A stretch of 64,000 nt of DNA. Source: Kitagawia praeruptora. Its lineage: Eukaryota > Streptophyta > Magnoliopsida > Apiales > Apiaceae. Positions within the stretch are counted from its first letter, which is position 1, and every line of letters begins with the position of its first letter. The notes under the pieces were generated by a model. The model was given only the letters and a program-made list of their open reading frames with translations, searched no databases and had not been told where the DNA came from. The position numbers and the translations under genes are program-made. This document shows, one piece after another, positions 44,159 to 55,209 of this stretch. Location: NCBI GenBank assembly GCA_037693485.1, contig CM075346.1:17203501-17267500 (forward strand). Direction: 5' to 3'.

Positions 44159-45145
44159 TGTTATTCCCAGATTACACACTTGTATAATTGTAGAAGGGGG
44201 GTTGAATACAATTCTTGATATTTATAATCTTCTGATAAGAACCACAGAAATCTATAAGGAGATAATTGCTGAATGAGAAAAGATTCACAAACACATAAAA
44301 AAATCAGGTGGTTAAATGTACCACCTGAGACTTTTATTCGAATAAAACTCTGTGATACAAATGTACACAACTTCTGTTTTACAACTCTTTGCTTCTAAGG
44401 ATATTCAAGAAACCCTAAGCAAATATGTCTATTTTCTCTGTTTCTAAAGAGTTGCTACACTTGGTTATATATCCCAAGTTTACAAGTACTCCAGGAATAA
44501 GATAATATTAATCTAATTCAAGTTGACTTGCTACTCCACTCCAAATCCACATGTAGCCAAAAGGTTGTCCTTGTGAACAGATATGTCCCCTGCACCTTTC
44601 TTGTATGTACTGTGTAAATGGAATGCTTCTCTCTTCTGCGTTTCCAAAGTATGGCTGCCATACTGCTTTTTATACCTACTATCAACCCATGTGATCTGTC
44701 AGTCAAACCTGTCCTTATCAATTGCTAATTCCCAGCTAGCATAGAAGAAAGTGTCAATGATTATCCGTTGATGTTGTACATAGTCATCCGTTGATGGTAG
44801 TTTGAGCTGTATCCGTTGATAGAGTAAATTTGAGTTGTATCCGTTGATAGAGTTCTGTTCTCATCCGTTGATACACTTTCACTTAGACAGAATTACATAG
44901 CATAGCTTATTTACAATTGGCTACCTTATTCTGCCTATCCGTTGATGGTCAACATGACTATGAATAAAAACACTATCAACTGATAAATAGAGATATTGTA
45001 GTATGCTACAAAACCTCATTCGTTGATGAGCTACCTGCAGTCAACGGATAAAGTTATAATGTCTCATCCGTTGACAGTTACAAAACATGACTTATCAATT
45101 TTGATTGATTGTGAAGTTATCATCAAGTACAACATAGTCCTAACA
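44159..45145 (-). repeat. 5' LTR of Copia copy 2, 987 bp
   Basis: It starts TGTTAGGACTATG at 45145 and ends AATAACA at 44159. A TATATAA box lies at 44465-44471 (minus). Between about 44760 and 45075 there are about nine ATCCGTTGA or TCAACGGAT words in both orientations. It is clearly homologous to the LTR at 10494-11498 but noticeably diverged, so the two copies inserted independently. Confidence 0.87.
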
Positions 45146-46099
45146 ATTTCCATTATCCCACATCGAAAAGTAATTCCTGTAAGTTCTATAAAAGTTCAAC
45201 AAGGTTAACGTCTTTGGCTACAAGATTATTACATAATCTTTGCTACATGTAAACATATAAAGTTTCTGAATATACCACTAAAGCAAGTTTAAGGTTTCTT
45301 GACACTTGGGAGTAAAATTGTGTCATGTCCTAAAAAAACACAAGTTCCCAAATATGTGTTTGGTTTACTAAAAATATGATTTCCAAGTCCTACATCGAAA
45401 TGGTTACAATTTAATTGTCTTCCTTTCTCTATATAAACAACTGACTTGAACCTATTTGTAAGTAAAAAGTAAACATCGATGGGATGAGAGTGCCAAGATC
45501 CTTAAATTTCTATATATTCACTTGACTTAACAAGTTAAGATTTTGGGTTACATAATGTAACTTGGTCTTTGTGGCCTAATGGTAGTTTAAAATTTACTCC
45601 CTTCCCCTTTTGGGCCTTGATGCATTGGCCCGTCTCCCCTGAGTTAATTAACATTGGCTTGGAAATCAGTTTAAAATTTTCATTCATTCCTTCTTCAGAT
45701 GCCCATCTCTTCTTTCTTTTTGTTTTGGCCTTGATTAAATTCGGCTCATCCTAGTCAAATCTTATGGGAGTTTCAACATATTGACGCAGACTAATGAAAA
45801 ATAAATAAATATATTTAAAATTAATGACTTTTTATTAAAATAACTACATATACTTGTGAAAGTAATGCGAACACATATCCAAATAAAATGAAGTCGGGAT
45901 ATTACAAATATCGTCATTGAATTGTTATAGAAGCATGAAACTAAGTACAGGCACTCTAGGTTCATTCCTAGTCCGATGTGCATGGCAATCTCATTTAATC
46001 TCGATGCATACTTTGGCATTGACATGTGTGTTGGAAGTTTGATCCTCTATTTCTGGGAATTGAAATATAAGAAAAGGGCCAGGGCGTTTGCACCAGCTA
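45146..46099. other. Intergenic stretch
   Basis: Words such as CCCACATCGAAA and CCTACATCGAAA followed by a TATATAAAC box near 45432 resemble parts of short LTR or TRIM elements, but no pair of repeats could be closed. No gene is supported. Confidence 0.4.
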
Positions 46100-46453
46100 T
46101 GTAACATCCCGATATTTTTTTAATAATTTATTTATTTTTATTAATTAATAATGGTGAGATACTATTTACATTATTTTATATGTAAGGATGTATGTCTTTA
46201 ATAATTATGAGTTTGTTTTGAGATATTACTAGTAAGAAAAAAAGAGAATAGAGGTAATAAAAGACGAAAAAAAATAGAGAGAAAAAAAGTGAAGGTTTAG
46301 AAAAAAAGATTTACGTTACTTTAGAGAAGAAGGAGAAGAGGAAGAGGAAGAGGAGATTATTTTGAGGATAAAGTTATGAGTTTTGGAGTCTTAAGGTAAT
46401 AGATTAAACCCTTCGCAATTCTTGTGTGTGTATATAAATATACATATATATAT

Positions 46454-46815
46454 GCTTTTGCTCAAATACAAACCACTCTTAAAATGAGAACTACAAACCA
46501 ACACAAAATATATTATATTTCATTTATTCTAAGGGCCCCGCCAGGGGCACCTTCACAAAAAAGTCTTATAATTCAACCCTCTATCCATTCATCAAAAAAA
46601 AAATTAAAAATTTAAAAAAACTGCTGCCATGTCATCATTTTTTTAAAAAAAAATTATTTTTTTAATTTTTTTTTTGATGAATGGATAGAGGGTAGAATTA
46701 TAAAACTTTTTCGTATTGGGGTACCCCTAGTTTGGTCATTAGATTAGCTTAAATGTTGGATTGGAATTTGGTTTTTAGGTTTGTATTCTAAGGAGGTTTG
46801 TATTGGAGTAGCCCC
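46454..46815. mobile_element. Fold-back MITE, family member A
   Basis: The outer inverted ends are CTCAAATACAAACC and, inverted, CTCCAATACAAACC. The centre is a second inverted repeat (CCTCTATCCATTCATCAAAAA against its complement). A conserved core reads GGCCCCGCCAGGGGCACCTT on the left and GGGGTACCCCTAGTTTGGTC on the right. It sits in an AT microsatellite, so the TSD is unclear. Confidence 0.65.
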
Positions 46816-46827
46816 CTATATATATAT

Positions 46828-47198
46828 AGAAATTAGAAACCAACCTTAGAATAGAAACTAGAAACCTACACTAAATAAATTATATTTCATTTATTTTAAT
46901 GGCCCCGCTAGGGGCACCTTCACAAAAAATTTATAAAATTCTTGGCTCTATTCAACAAAAATATAAAACAAAATAAAAAATTAAAAAAAAGTTACTTTTC
47001 ACGTGCCATGTCATCACGTGAACAATAACTTTTTTTTAATTTTTTTTATTATTTTTTATATTTTTGTTGAATAGAGCAAAGAATTTTAAACGTTTTTTGT
47101 ATTGGGGTACCCCTAATTTGGTCATTAGATTAGCTTGAAATATTTAATTTAGGTTTAGTTTCTAGTTTCTATTCTAAATTAGTTTCTATTAGAACAAG

Positions 47199-47200
<2 letters not shown>
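46828..47200. mobile_element. Fold-back MITE, family member B
   Basis: The same architecture as its neighbour: outer ends TTAGAATAGAAACTAGAAAC in inverted orientation, the core GGCCCCGCTAGGGGCACCTT and GGGGTACCCCTAATTTGGTC, and a long internal inverted repeat around CACGTGCCATGTCATCACGTG. The cores match member A while the arms differ, which suggests separate insertions of related elements into one AT-rich target. Confidence 0.65.

Positions 47201-47201
<1 letters not shown>

Positions 47202-47279
<78 letters not shown>
47202..47279. repeat. (AT)n microsatellite, about 78 bp
   Basis: An uninterrupted AT dinucleotide run. A counterpart TG/TA run lies in the 3' LTR at 51545-51590, so the tract was present in the ancestral LTR. 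Confidence 0.95.
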
Positions 47280-47282
<3 letters not shown>

Positions 47283-47952
47283 AGATTGTATAGTTTATAA
47301 TATTCTTATTCTGTTATTTGAATTAGGGTTCATGTGATTAAGGAGTATGAGTTTGTTGATAATCAACTTTAATCATTAAGATTCAAGGTATGGATTTTAT
47401 GTTATTCTCTTTGTTCTTCATACCGTACTCCAAATTCATATGTAATGCAAATCGGATTTCTTGTTAAATATGTATCTAATTCGTTATTTATCAGAATATT
47501 ATGATTTTTGACTTGTTGGAAAGATATTTCGAATATATTCATTTTTTGTTCTTTAAGTTTTCTGCAATTCTGCTTGTAAGATTGTCAAAATCTACCGTTT
47601 GTAAATCCGGTGTGTTAATTTGTTTTTGTACATTTTAATTTCGGAAATTTATCCAAAAATTATGAGTAATATCATTCTGAAAAGGTCTTCTTGAACTCTG
47701 CATTTTTGTTCAAATTATGTTTTCAAATTCTGTGATTTTGATGTCTTAAACATCAAAATACTTAACTGATCAAGGGCTAATTCTGCTGAGGCAGCCCACA
47801 TTTGTTTTCTTTCTGAATTCGTTACTTTTTTGTTTATGATGAGCCATGTCATTCAGGAAAGCTCGCGGAATTTCCTACGCTTTTCGTGTTTTGTACTTTT
47901 TTATTTGAATTCATCTTAATGGAGAATATTTTCATCTTTTATGATTGGTTAG

Positions 47953-49977
47953 TGATAAGTAGTTATTTATTATTAGTTTATCCCTATATTTGTAGTTATT
48001 TTTGCGTGAAATTGGAATATATTTAATGTGTTTCAATGTTTTATTGTAGGAATCAAGAAAATAATGGATTGGAGCTGAAAATGAATTTTTTGGAGTTAAT
48101 TCATTAAAAATTCAGATTTTTGGACAGCTTTCACAATTTTCACTATTTGGGCTCTATCGGGAGTTCTACAAGTCCGTTTAAGGCCCGTAAGTAGTCATTG
48201 GAAAGCTCGGAAGAAGGCCAATATTTCTATCATAGGCCCATAATTTTAGTCTGCCCTCAACTGCCCAGAAAAGTCTAGGAACAGCAGGCTACGAATTTTC
48301 AAACTAGAATTTTATTCTATTTAGGAATATTTCTTGTGTATTTCTATTTAATCATTAAAAACACTTGTATGGATAATAAATATATTAGATATAGACAACG
48401 GTTATTAGAGAGGGGAAGCCACGTAGAATAGTTTGGTAACATAGAGAAGAACAGAAAGAATGAAACATGAGAAGCATCTGGGAGAAGACATAATCATGCC
48501 GGGAGATTGAAGATTGAAGTCATCAACAAGTTTTATCTTTCCTTCATCTTCTATTTTCCTTTGTGTTGTTCTTTCAGATGTTGAACTAACTTCTATTCTA
48601 GAGCCTTGATGGATTCTTGAGTTTATATATAAGTGTTACGCCATATTTTCGGTTCACTCTATTATCTCCCAAATTTCCAAATATGAATCTAATAATAATT
48701 AACTTAATCCCCAAGTTAATTATTTTCTCTCTCTGAAACGAGGAATTATCTCCATTTAATGATAGAAAATATCTCCAAACGATATCCTTCAAATCAGGAA
48801 GGTATCCCAACGCGAATATAATTTAAAGAGATAAAATCTACTAATTTCCAAAATACATCCCTTAACAATCATAGGGATTAAAAACCAATCCTTGAACAGA
48901 ACTGCGTTGGCTTGATCCTTATAAATATAAGGTACGCAGGCATCTTGAAAAAGGATCCGACACATCTAACAAGTCGAGACACCTCTCAAGTCCAGCCCCA
49001 AACATCCAAAATCCCAAATCCCCCTCTTTTCATGATTTCGTTATTCCAGCAACCTCCGAAATCTGTTATCACCAAATTCCTCCGTTAACAATTGGCGCTA
49101 GAGGAGGGCATAATTTTTCGTTTGTGGAGGACAAACGAATACCAAATAACTTATACACGGGGTGTTTTGGGTTCTTATTAAAAAAAAATGGATGGACGGC
49201 AACACCAAAAGCCACGGTTATTGATGATGGTTTTTGTCCGGAATAATAATTAAATTCGCACCATATTGAGGCCATCAACAGCAGCGAGAAGCAACAACGC
49301 CATGTTTGTTCATGTCAATAAAAGCCACGGTTATTGATGATTGTTCTTTTTAATTCTCTATTTGATGTTTGTTATGGTCGTTTATATTGATTTATGTGTA
49401 ATGCTTTACAAAGAGTAATTAACTTGGTAATTGAATCAGTAATTTAGGTGATGCTTGGAAAAGACAACCTAGATTAGACCCAATCAATATAACTTGAGAT
49501 TAACAATTGTGTTAATTTGTGTTTAAGATAGGAATATACCTAATCACCTCAAGTAGTTAATTTAGGGTTATGAGTTAATGCTGCTCATGGATTTAAATTC
49601 TACATAGGGATATGGGAGTTAATCATATGAGTTACAATCACTTGAGATTTGGGAGGTCCTTCTGATTAGTTATGTACCCTAGACTAGCGAGTAGAACATG
49701 AAATTAGAGATGATTAAGGATACTTGTAAGACTCAAGAGGAAGTTAAAGGCCTAGATATTTTCACTCTTGTGTAATTCTTAAGTGGATGTGTTATATATA
49801 TGTTTATATTTTAGGAGTAGTTTATAATATAAATTTTGATCTTATGTTATTTAACTTGAATTGAGAGAACGATAGTGTTTGGTATTTAACTACTTAAATT
49901 AGTTCTCGTGGGAATGAATTTTATATACTACTTGTTCGATACGTGCACTTGCGTTAGCAATTGTAAAATCAATAACA
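47953..49977. mobile_element. LTR-like insertion inside the 5' LTR, 2025 bp
   Basis: The insertion begins TGATAAGTAGTTATTT and ends AAATCAATAACA. It is flanked by GTTAG and GTCAG (one mismatch). It is absent at the equivalent point of the 3' LTR (near 54410). TG...CA ends and a near-perfect 5-bp duplication suggest a solo LTR or a small LTR element. It contains a further fragment with its own LTR end and PBS near 49.09 kb. Confidence 0.65.
48889..49110 (+). repeat. Fragment of an LTR end plus PBS related to the first element
   Basis: CGTTGGCTTGATCCTTATAAA, GGTACGCAGGCATC and CCAAATTCCTCCGTTAACA match the minus-strand end of the LTR at 4654-5442. They are followed by ATTGGCGCTAGAGGAGG, matching its PBS. 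This is a diverged, plus-oriented relative without a downstream body. CCACGGTTATTGATGAT is repeated at 49209 and 49326. Confidence 0.7.
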
Positions 49978-51017
49978 GTCAGTTCTGATTTTTATCCTTA
50001 ATAGTCTAATTTGTATGATATTTGGGTGTGTAAAATTTGAGTAATATATTTTTGGTTATTTTATGATATACGTATAATTTGGGAGATATTGTAAGATTCT
50101 GTCATGAGTGGAGAGAATCTCATGCTTGACACTTCCTATGTGATGTATTTACATAGTGTGGGCGTGTCGCCGATGTTATGGGACACGTATAATCATGACT
50201 AGTATGTATGTCTTGGCCATTTCGGATAGCATGTGCTCATTGTCGTGTAATCCCCTATAAGATTTTGGATATCATTTGCTTTGTGCTTTGCAAGCCCCAG
50301 TAAGTTTTGATGATTACGTATTTGTGGATGACCGAAAGCGTAGGAATCCTTTAAGTGTAAGATTATCTCCCATTTTTTTGTAAGTAAATTACTTGACTGT
50401 ATTTGTAAGTGTAAGATTATGTGTAAGAGTAAGATTGTAATTTATCGGTTATGTTTTTTTTATTATATTAATTGTGATTATTACATGTAAGTGGTAAGAA
50501 TAATTATTTTGTGTATTATTTGTAAGTGGTAAGAATATATTTTTGAAAAGGAAGTTTATTTTAGTTAGAAGACATGTATGTTCATATTGTAAATTTAATT
50601 GTCAATGACATTTTACTCCTTCAATTTTTGTAATGACTCATTATCTCGATATTCAGTTTACATTCATACTATCATCATGTCTAACTTTGTCCGCTTTGCA
50701 ATTTATATATTTTACATCTGTATAGGAGCCTCTCGCTCACTGTTGGTCTTTGTTTCTTAATTTCCCCCAGCAGGTTAGGTGGGTTACTCAATATGGGAAA
50801 AGTGTGAGTTGCGATATTTGGAGAATTTAGGTATTTTTTTTAATTTATGAATTGTAAGATATTGGATTTTGAGAAGTTGTATCGTTTTATTCGATTTTTA
50901 GTGGATTTTAAAATTAAGTGTACTTGTGAGGGATGTTAAAGTTTTGAGAAGTTGTATCGTTTTATTCAAATTTTAGTGGATTTTAAAATTAAGTGTATTT
51001 ATTAGGGATGTTAAAGT

Positions 51018-51029
51018 TGGTATCAGAGC
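51018..51029 (+). other. Primer binding site of the gutted retrotransposon
   Basis: TGGTATCAGAGC lies two bases after the LTR end GATGTTAAAG. It is the initiator-Met type PBS used by many plant LTR retrotransposons. Confidence 0.8.
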
Positions 51030-51515
51030 TTGAGTTTATAGCTTCTGTAGACTTGCCTTTAGGCTTGACTTGTGAGTTTTTGGATAGTTATAAGATAGAG
51101 TTTTGACATTAAACTTAGCTTTAGGCTTGACCTGTGAGTATGGTTAGATAGTATGATGGATAGATGTTAGTTAATAATTATAGTTGTTTTGTGTACTTTT
51201 GACATCTCTTCGTGATCATTTACAATTCATGCGATCTTTACTCGTGTTAAACTAAATAGAGGTTGGTTGTAGATGCTCAACCGTAAAAGTCAGGTCGCTT
51301 GTAAAATATTTAAACCATGAAGGACGACAAGAGGGACGTCATCTATTTTGACATAATCTAATTCATTGATCAAAAGTACAAATTGAGGTTTTTAGACGGG
51401 TTCTCAAAATGTTAGCGATGCAAGAAGGAAACAACATATAATTTCGACAAACGATCGATATAGGATTTAAGGTGTTAGCCATTGAGGAATAACATCACAA
51501 TATTATATCAAGTTT
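51030..51515 (+). other. Residual leader of the gutted retrotransposon
   Basis: About 490 bp of non-coding sequence between the PBS and the start of LTR homology. CTTTAGGCTTGACTTGTGAG and CTTTAGGCTTGACCTGTGAG form a short direct repeat near 51057 and 51120. No gag start is recognisable. Confidence 0.55.
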
Positions 51516-51590
51516 GAGTTTTGGAATTTTAAGGCGATTTCTTTGTGTGTGTGTGTGTGTGTCTGTATATATATATATATATATATATAT

Positions 51591-53709
51591 AGAGTAAGCA
51601 TCTAGGGAAAACCTTATTTGATGGAAAACTTAGAGAACTAAATCTACACCATTCATTACTATAATATAGAATCTGACTATATTGACAAATACAAATACAA
51701 ATAAAGTAATTATCTCATTCAAATACATTTAAGATTCAAGTCAATATTCAATAATGGAAACTGTATAATGGCATTTAATTCAAGATATACTCTAATTTCA
51801 ATGAGATCTTGTTGCCTATTTTCAATTTATAAAATGTTTCTACAAAGTTTCTATCAAATATTTCATTAATTTTTTATTCTTGTAGATAATTTTGTAACTA
51901 TTATTAATAAGATTTAATAAAATTAAATTTGTTAAATAATAAAATTAGATTTCGATTAGGTGTTCTACTAGGTGTTGTCAATCTTTAGCTAAAATTATAT
52001 TCTAGTAAGTGTTCGATTAGATGTTCTATATATTCAATCAAAATTATATTAAATATGTCACTATTATTTTCATAACAATATTTATTCTTCAATTATTTTT
52101 TTAACAAGATTTAATATAATTAGTTTTTCTAAATAATAAAATTATAATTCTAACAAGTATTCAACTAATTACATTAGGTGTTCTACTTGGTGTTCTACTA
52201 ATTAAATGTGTTCTACTAGGTGTTCTACTAAGTGTTCTACTAATTACATTACATGTATTTTGCTAGGTGTTCTACTAATTTCTTGTGTTCTACTAATTAC
52301 ATGTGTTCTACTAGATGTTCTACTAATTAGGTGTTCTACTAATTACATGTAATTACATTACATGTGTTCTGCTAGGTGTTCTATTAGGTGTTTTAGGTAT
52401 TCTACTAATTACATGTGTTCTACTAGATGTTCTACTAATTACATGTGTTCTAATTACATGTGTTCAAAGGAAGTTTTTATATTAAGTTACATATCCTTTA
52501 TAGTAATTACATGAATATAAATATGTCACTATTATTTTTAGAATAAAATTTATTCTTCAATTATTTTTTTAATAAGATTTAATATAATTAATTTTTTTAA
52601 ATAATAAAATTATAATTCTAACAAGTATTCTACTAATTACATTAGTTGTTCTACTAGGTGTTCTACTAATTACATGTGTTCAACTAGGTGTTCTACTAAG
52701 TTTTCTACTAATTACATGTGTTCTGCTAGGTGTTCTACTAATTTCTTGTGTTCTACTAATTACATGTGTTCTACTAGTGTTCTACTAATTAGGTGTTTTA
52801 CTAATTACATGTAATTATATGTGTTCTGCTAGGTGTTCTATTAGGTGTTCTAGGTATTCTACTAATTACATGTGTTTTAATAATTACATGTGTTCTAGTA
52901 GGTGTTCTACTAATTACATGTGTTCCAAGGAAGGTTTTATATTAAGTTACATATCTTTTATAGTAATTACATGAATATAAATATGTCACTATTATTTTTA
53001 GAATACAATTTATTTTTCAATTATTTTTTAACAAGATTTAATATAATTAATTTTTTTAATAATAAAATTATAATTCTAACAAGTATTCTACCAATTACAT
53101 TAGGTGTTCTACTAATTACATGTGTTCTACTAGGTGTTCTACTAATTACATGTGTTCTGCTAGGTGTTCTACTAATTTCGTGTGTTCTACTAATTACATG
53201 TGTTCTACTAGGTGTTCTACTAATTAGGTGTTCTACTAATAAGGTGTTCTACTAATTATATGTAATTACATGTGTTCTGCTAGGTGTTCTAGTTATTCTA
53301 CTAATTACATGTGTTCTACTAGGTGTTCTACTAATTGCATGTGTTCGAATTACATGTGTTCAAAGGAAGTTTTTATATTAAGTTACATATCTTTAATAGT
53401 AATTACATGAATATAAATAAGTTTGATTTTCTTAAAAAAAGGTTAGATATTCCATGCAATTATATATGGAAAGATTTTGAATTTATTGAAAAATAGATAA
53501 GAACAATCTTGTTAAAATTGGCAAGTAGAATTTAGGAAATATTTCAAATCTGCATTCATTAATGAGTAATTTGGTTTACTTTTATATGGTTTTTATTAGA
53601 TTCTAGCATATTTGATAAAATAGCATGAACCGTCAGATTGATATAAAATCAATGGATGAGAAAAGTTTCTTGGTTTTCTCCAAAAAATAGTTTTCTCTTG
53701 AGCAACTCT
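51591..53709. mobile_element. AT-flanked element with an internal minisatellite, about 2.1 kb
   Basis: The imperfect inverted ends TAGAGTAAGCATCTAGGGAAAA and TAGAGTTGCTCAAGAGAAAA lie within TATATA tracts. The sequence is absent from the 5' LTR counterpart. Such TATAGAG...CTCTATA elements with GGGAAAAC/GAGAAAAC ends are common non-autonomous repeats in plants. The superfamily is not clear to me. Confidence 0.6.
51950..53380. repeat. TGTTCTACTA(ATTACATG) minisatellite with higher-order repeats
   Basis: Dozens of GTGTTCTACTA words alternate as AGGTGTTCTACTA and ATTACATGTGTTCTACTA. The array is organised in three larger units, each opened by an AATATGTCACTATTATTTT segment at about 52073, 52521 and 52981, so the period is about 450-460 bp. 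The 111-codon ORF across the third unit simply translates the repeat (VLLGVLLITC) and is not a gene. Confidence 0.85.
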
Positions 53710-55209
53710 ATATATATATATATATGCAAGATTATATAGTATGATATTCTTGTTTTGTTATTTGAATTAGGCTTCATGTGATTAAGGAGTATGAGTTTGT
53801 TGATAATCAACTTTAATCATTAAGCTTCAAAGTACGAATTTTTATGTTATTCTCTTTGTTCCTCAAACCGTACTCCAAATTCATATGTAATGCAAATCTG
53901 ATTTCTTGTTAAATTCGTATCTGATTTGTTATTTGTCAGAACATTTTGATTTTTGACTCGTTGGAAAGATATTTTGAATATCTTCATTTTTCGTTCTTAA
54001 AGTTTTATGCAATTCTGCTTGTAAGATTGTCAATATCTACTGTCTGTAAATCTGGTGTGTTAATTTATGTTTGTACATTTTAACTTCAGAAGTTCGTAGT
54101 AGATCGAAAATTTATCCAAAAATTATGAGTTATATCATTCTGAAAAGGTCTTCTCAAACTCTGCATTTTGTTCATATTACGCTTTCAAATTCTATGATTT
54201 TGATGTCTTAAACATCAAAATACTTAACTGATCAGGGGTTGATTCTGCTCAGGCAGCCCGCATTTGTTTTATTTCTGAATTCGTTACTTCTTTGTTTATG
54301 ATGAAGCTTATCATTTTGGAAGCGTCTCATAATTTATTGTGCTTTTCGTGTTTTGTACTTTTTCAATTAATTTATCTTAATGGAGAAAATTTTCATTTTT
54401 TATTATTGGTCGGTTCTGATTTTTATCTTTAATAGTCTAATTTGTATGATATGTGGGTGTGAAATTTGAGTAATATTTTTTCGGTTATTTTATGATATAT
54501 GTTAGATTTGGAAGATATTGTAAGACTCCATCATGAGTGTAGAAAATCTCATGCTTGACACTTCGTATGCGATGTATTTAAATAGTATGGGCGTGTCGCC
54601 TATATGTTATGAGACAAGTATAATCATGACTAGTATGTATGTCTTGACCATTTATCTCCCATTTTTTTGTAAGTAAGTTACTTGAACATATTTATAAGTG
54701 TAAGATTATGTGTAAGAGTAAGATTATAATTTATCATTTATGTTTTTTATTATATTAATTGTGATTATTACATGTAAGTGGTAAGAATAATTATTTGTGT
54801 ATTATTTGTAAGTGGTAAGAATATAATTTGGAAAAGTAAGTTTATTTTAGTTAGAAAACATTTATGTTCATATTGTAGTGACATTTTATCTCCTTCAATT
54901 TTTGTGATCACTCATTATCTCGATGTTCAGTTTACATTCATACTATCATCGTGTCTAACTTTATCCGCTTTGCTATTTATTTTATATTTGTATATGAGCC
55001 TCTTGCATACTGCCGATCTTTGTTTCTTAATTTCCCCCGGCAGGTTAGGTGGGCTACTCATTATGGAAATAGTGCGAGTTGCGATATTTGGAGAATTTAG
55101 GTATTTTTTTAATTTAGAAATTGTAAGATACTGGAATTTGAAAAGTTGTATCATTTTATTCGATTTTTAATAAATTTTAGAATAAAGTGTATTTGTTAAA
55201 GATGTTAAA

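Larger units (their letters stand above)
36140..45145 (-). mobile_element. Copia (SIRE/Maximus-like) retrotransposon, copy 2, 3'-truncated and carrying a hAT MITE
   Basis: Reading minus: LTR 45145-44159, PBS, gag from 44099, pol to 37658, ORF3 37119-36207. The same family as copy 1, much better preserved: gag and pol have only a handful of stops plus one MITE insertion. Homology ends near 36.14 kb, and no 3' LTR or polypurine tract follows. Five bases beyond the LTR are ATTTC. It is inactive but younger-looking than copy 1. Confidence 0.88.
46100..51015 (+). repeat. 5' LTR of the gutted retrotransposon, swollen by insertions
   Basis: Without its inserted MITEs, the AT tract and a 2.0-kb LTR-like insertion, the original LTR would be about 2.1-2.2 kb. 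Segments 47280-47950 and 49980-51015 match 53728-54410 and 54413-55209 respectively, which shows exactly what was inserted between them. Confidence 0.75.
46100..55209 (+). mobile_element. Gutted LTR retrotransposon with invaded LTRs
   Basis: A 5' LTR begins TGTAACATCCCGATA at 46100 and ends GATGTTAAA at 51015, next to a TGGTATCAGAGC PBS. Sequence homologous to the LTR reappears from about 51516 and ends GATGTTAAA at 55209. The flanks AGCTA (46095-46099) and AGCTG (55210-55214) look like a 5-bp TSD with one change. Only about 500 bp of leader remain between the LTRs, with gag-pol gone. TGTAACATCCC starts are common in plant Ty3/gypsy (Tekay/Del-like) LTRs; the lineage is inference. Confidence 0.75.
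51516..55209 (+). repeat. 3' LTR (5'-truncated) of the gutted retrotransposon
   Basis: GAGTTTTGGAATTTTAAGG and the TG/TA run match the 5' LTR near 46376. After an insertion (51591-53709) the match resumes at 53728 and continues to GATGTTAAA. The first roughly 280 bp of the LTR are missing, so a deletion joined the leader to the LTR interior. Confidence 0.7.

Noticed and set aside
45560..45590. A-box-like TGGCCTAATGGTAG
   Set aside because: No B box follows; not supported as a tRNA-derived repeat.
52920..53255. 111-codon ORF with hydrophobic VLLGVLLITC repeats that looks like a membrane protein
   Set aside because: It is a translation of the TGTTCTACTA minisatellite.
54778..55170. 130-codon ORF
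   Set aside because: Lies inside the 3' LTR, and its counterpart in the 5' LTR (about 50,490-50,950) is not kept open; fortuitous.
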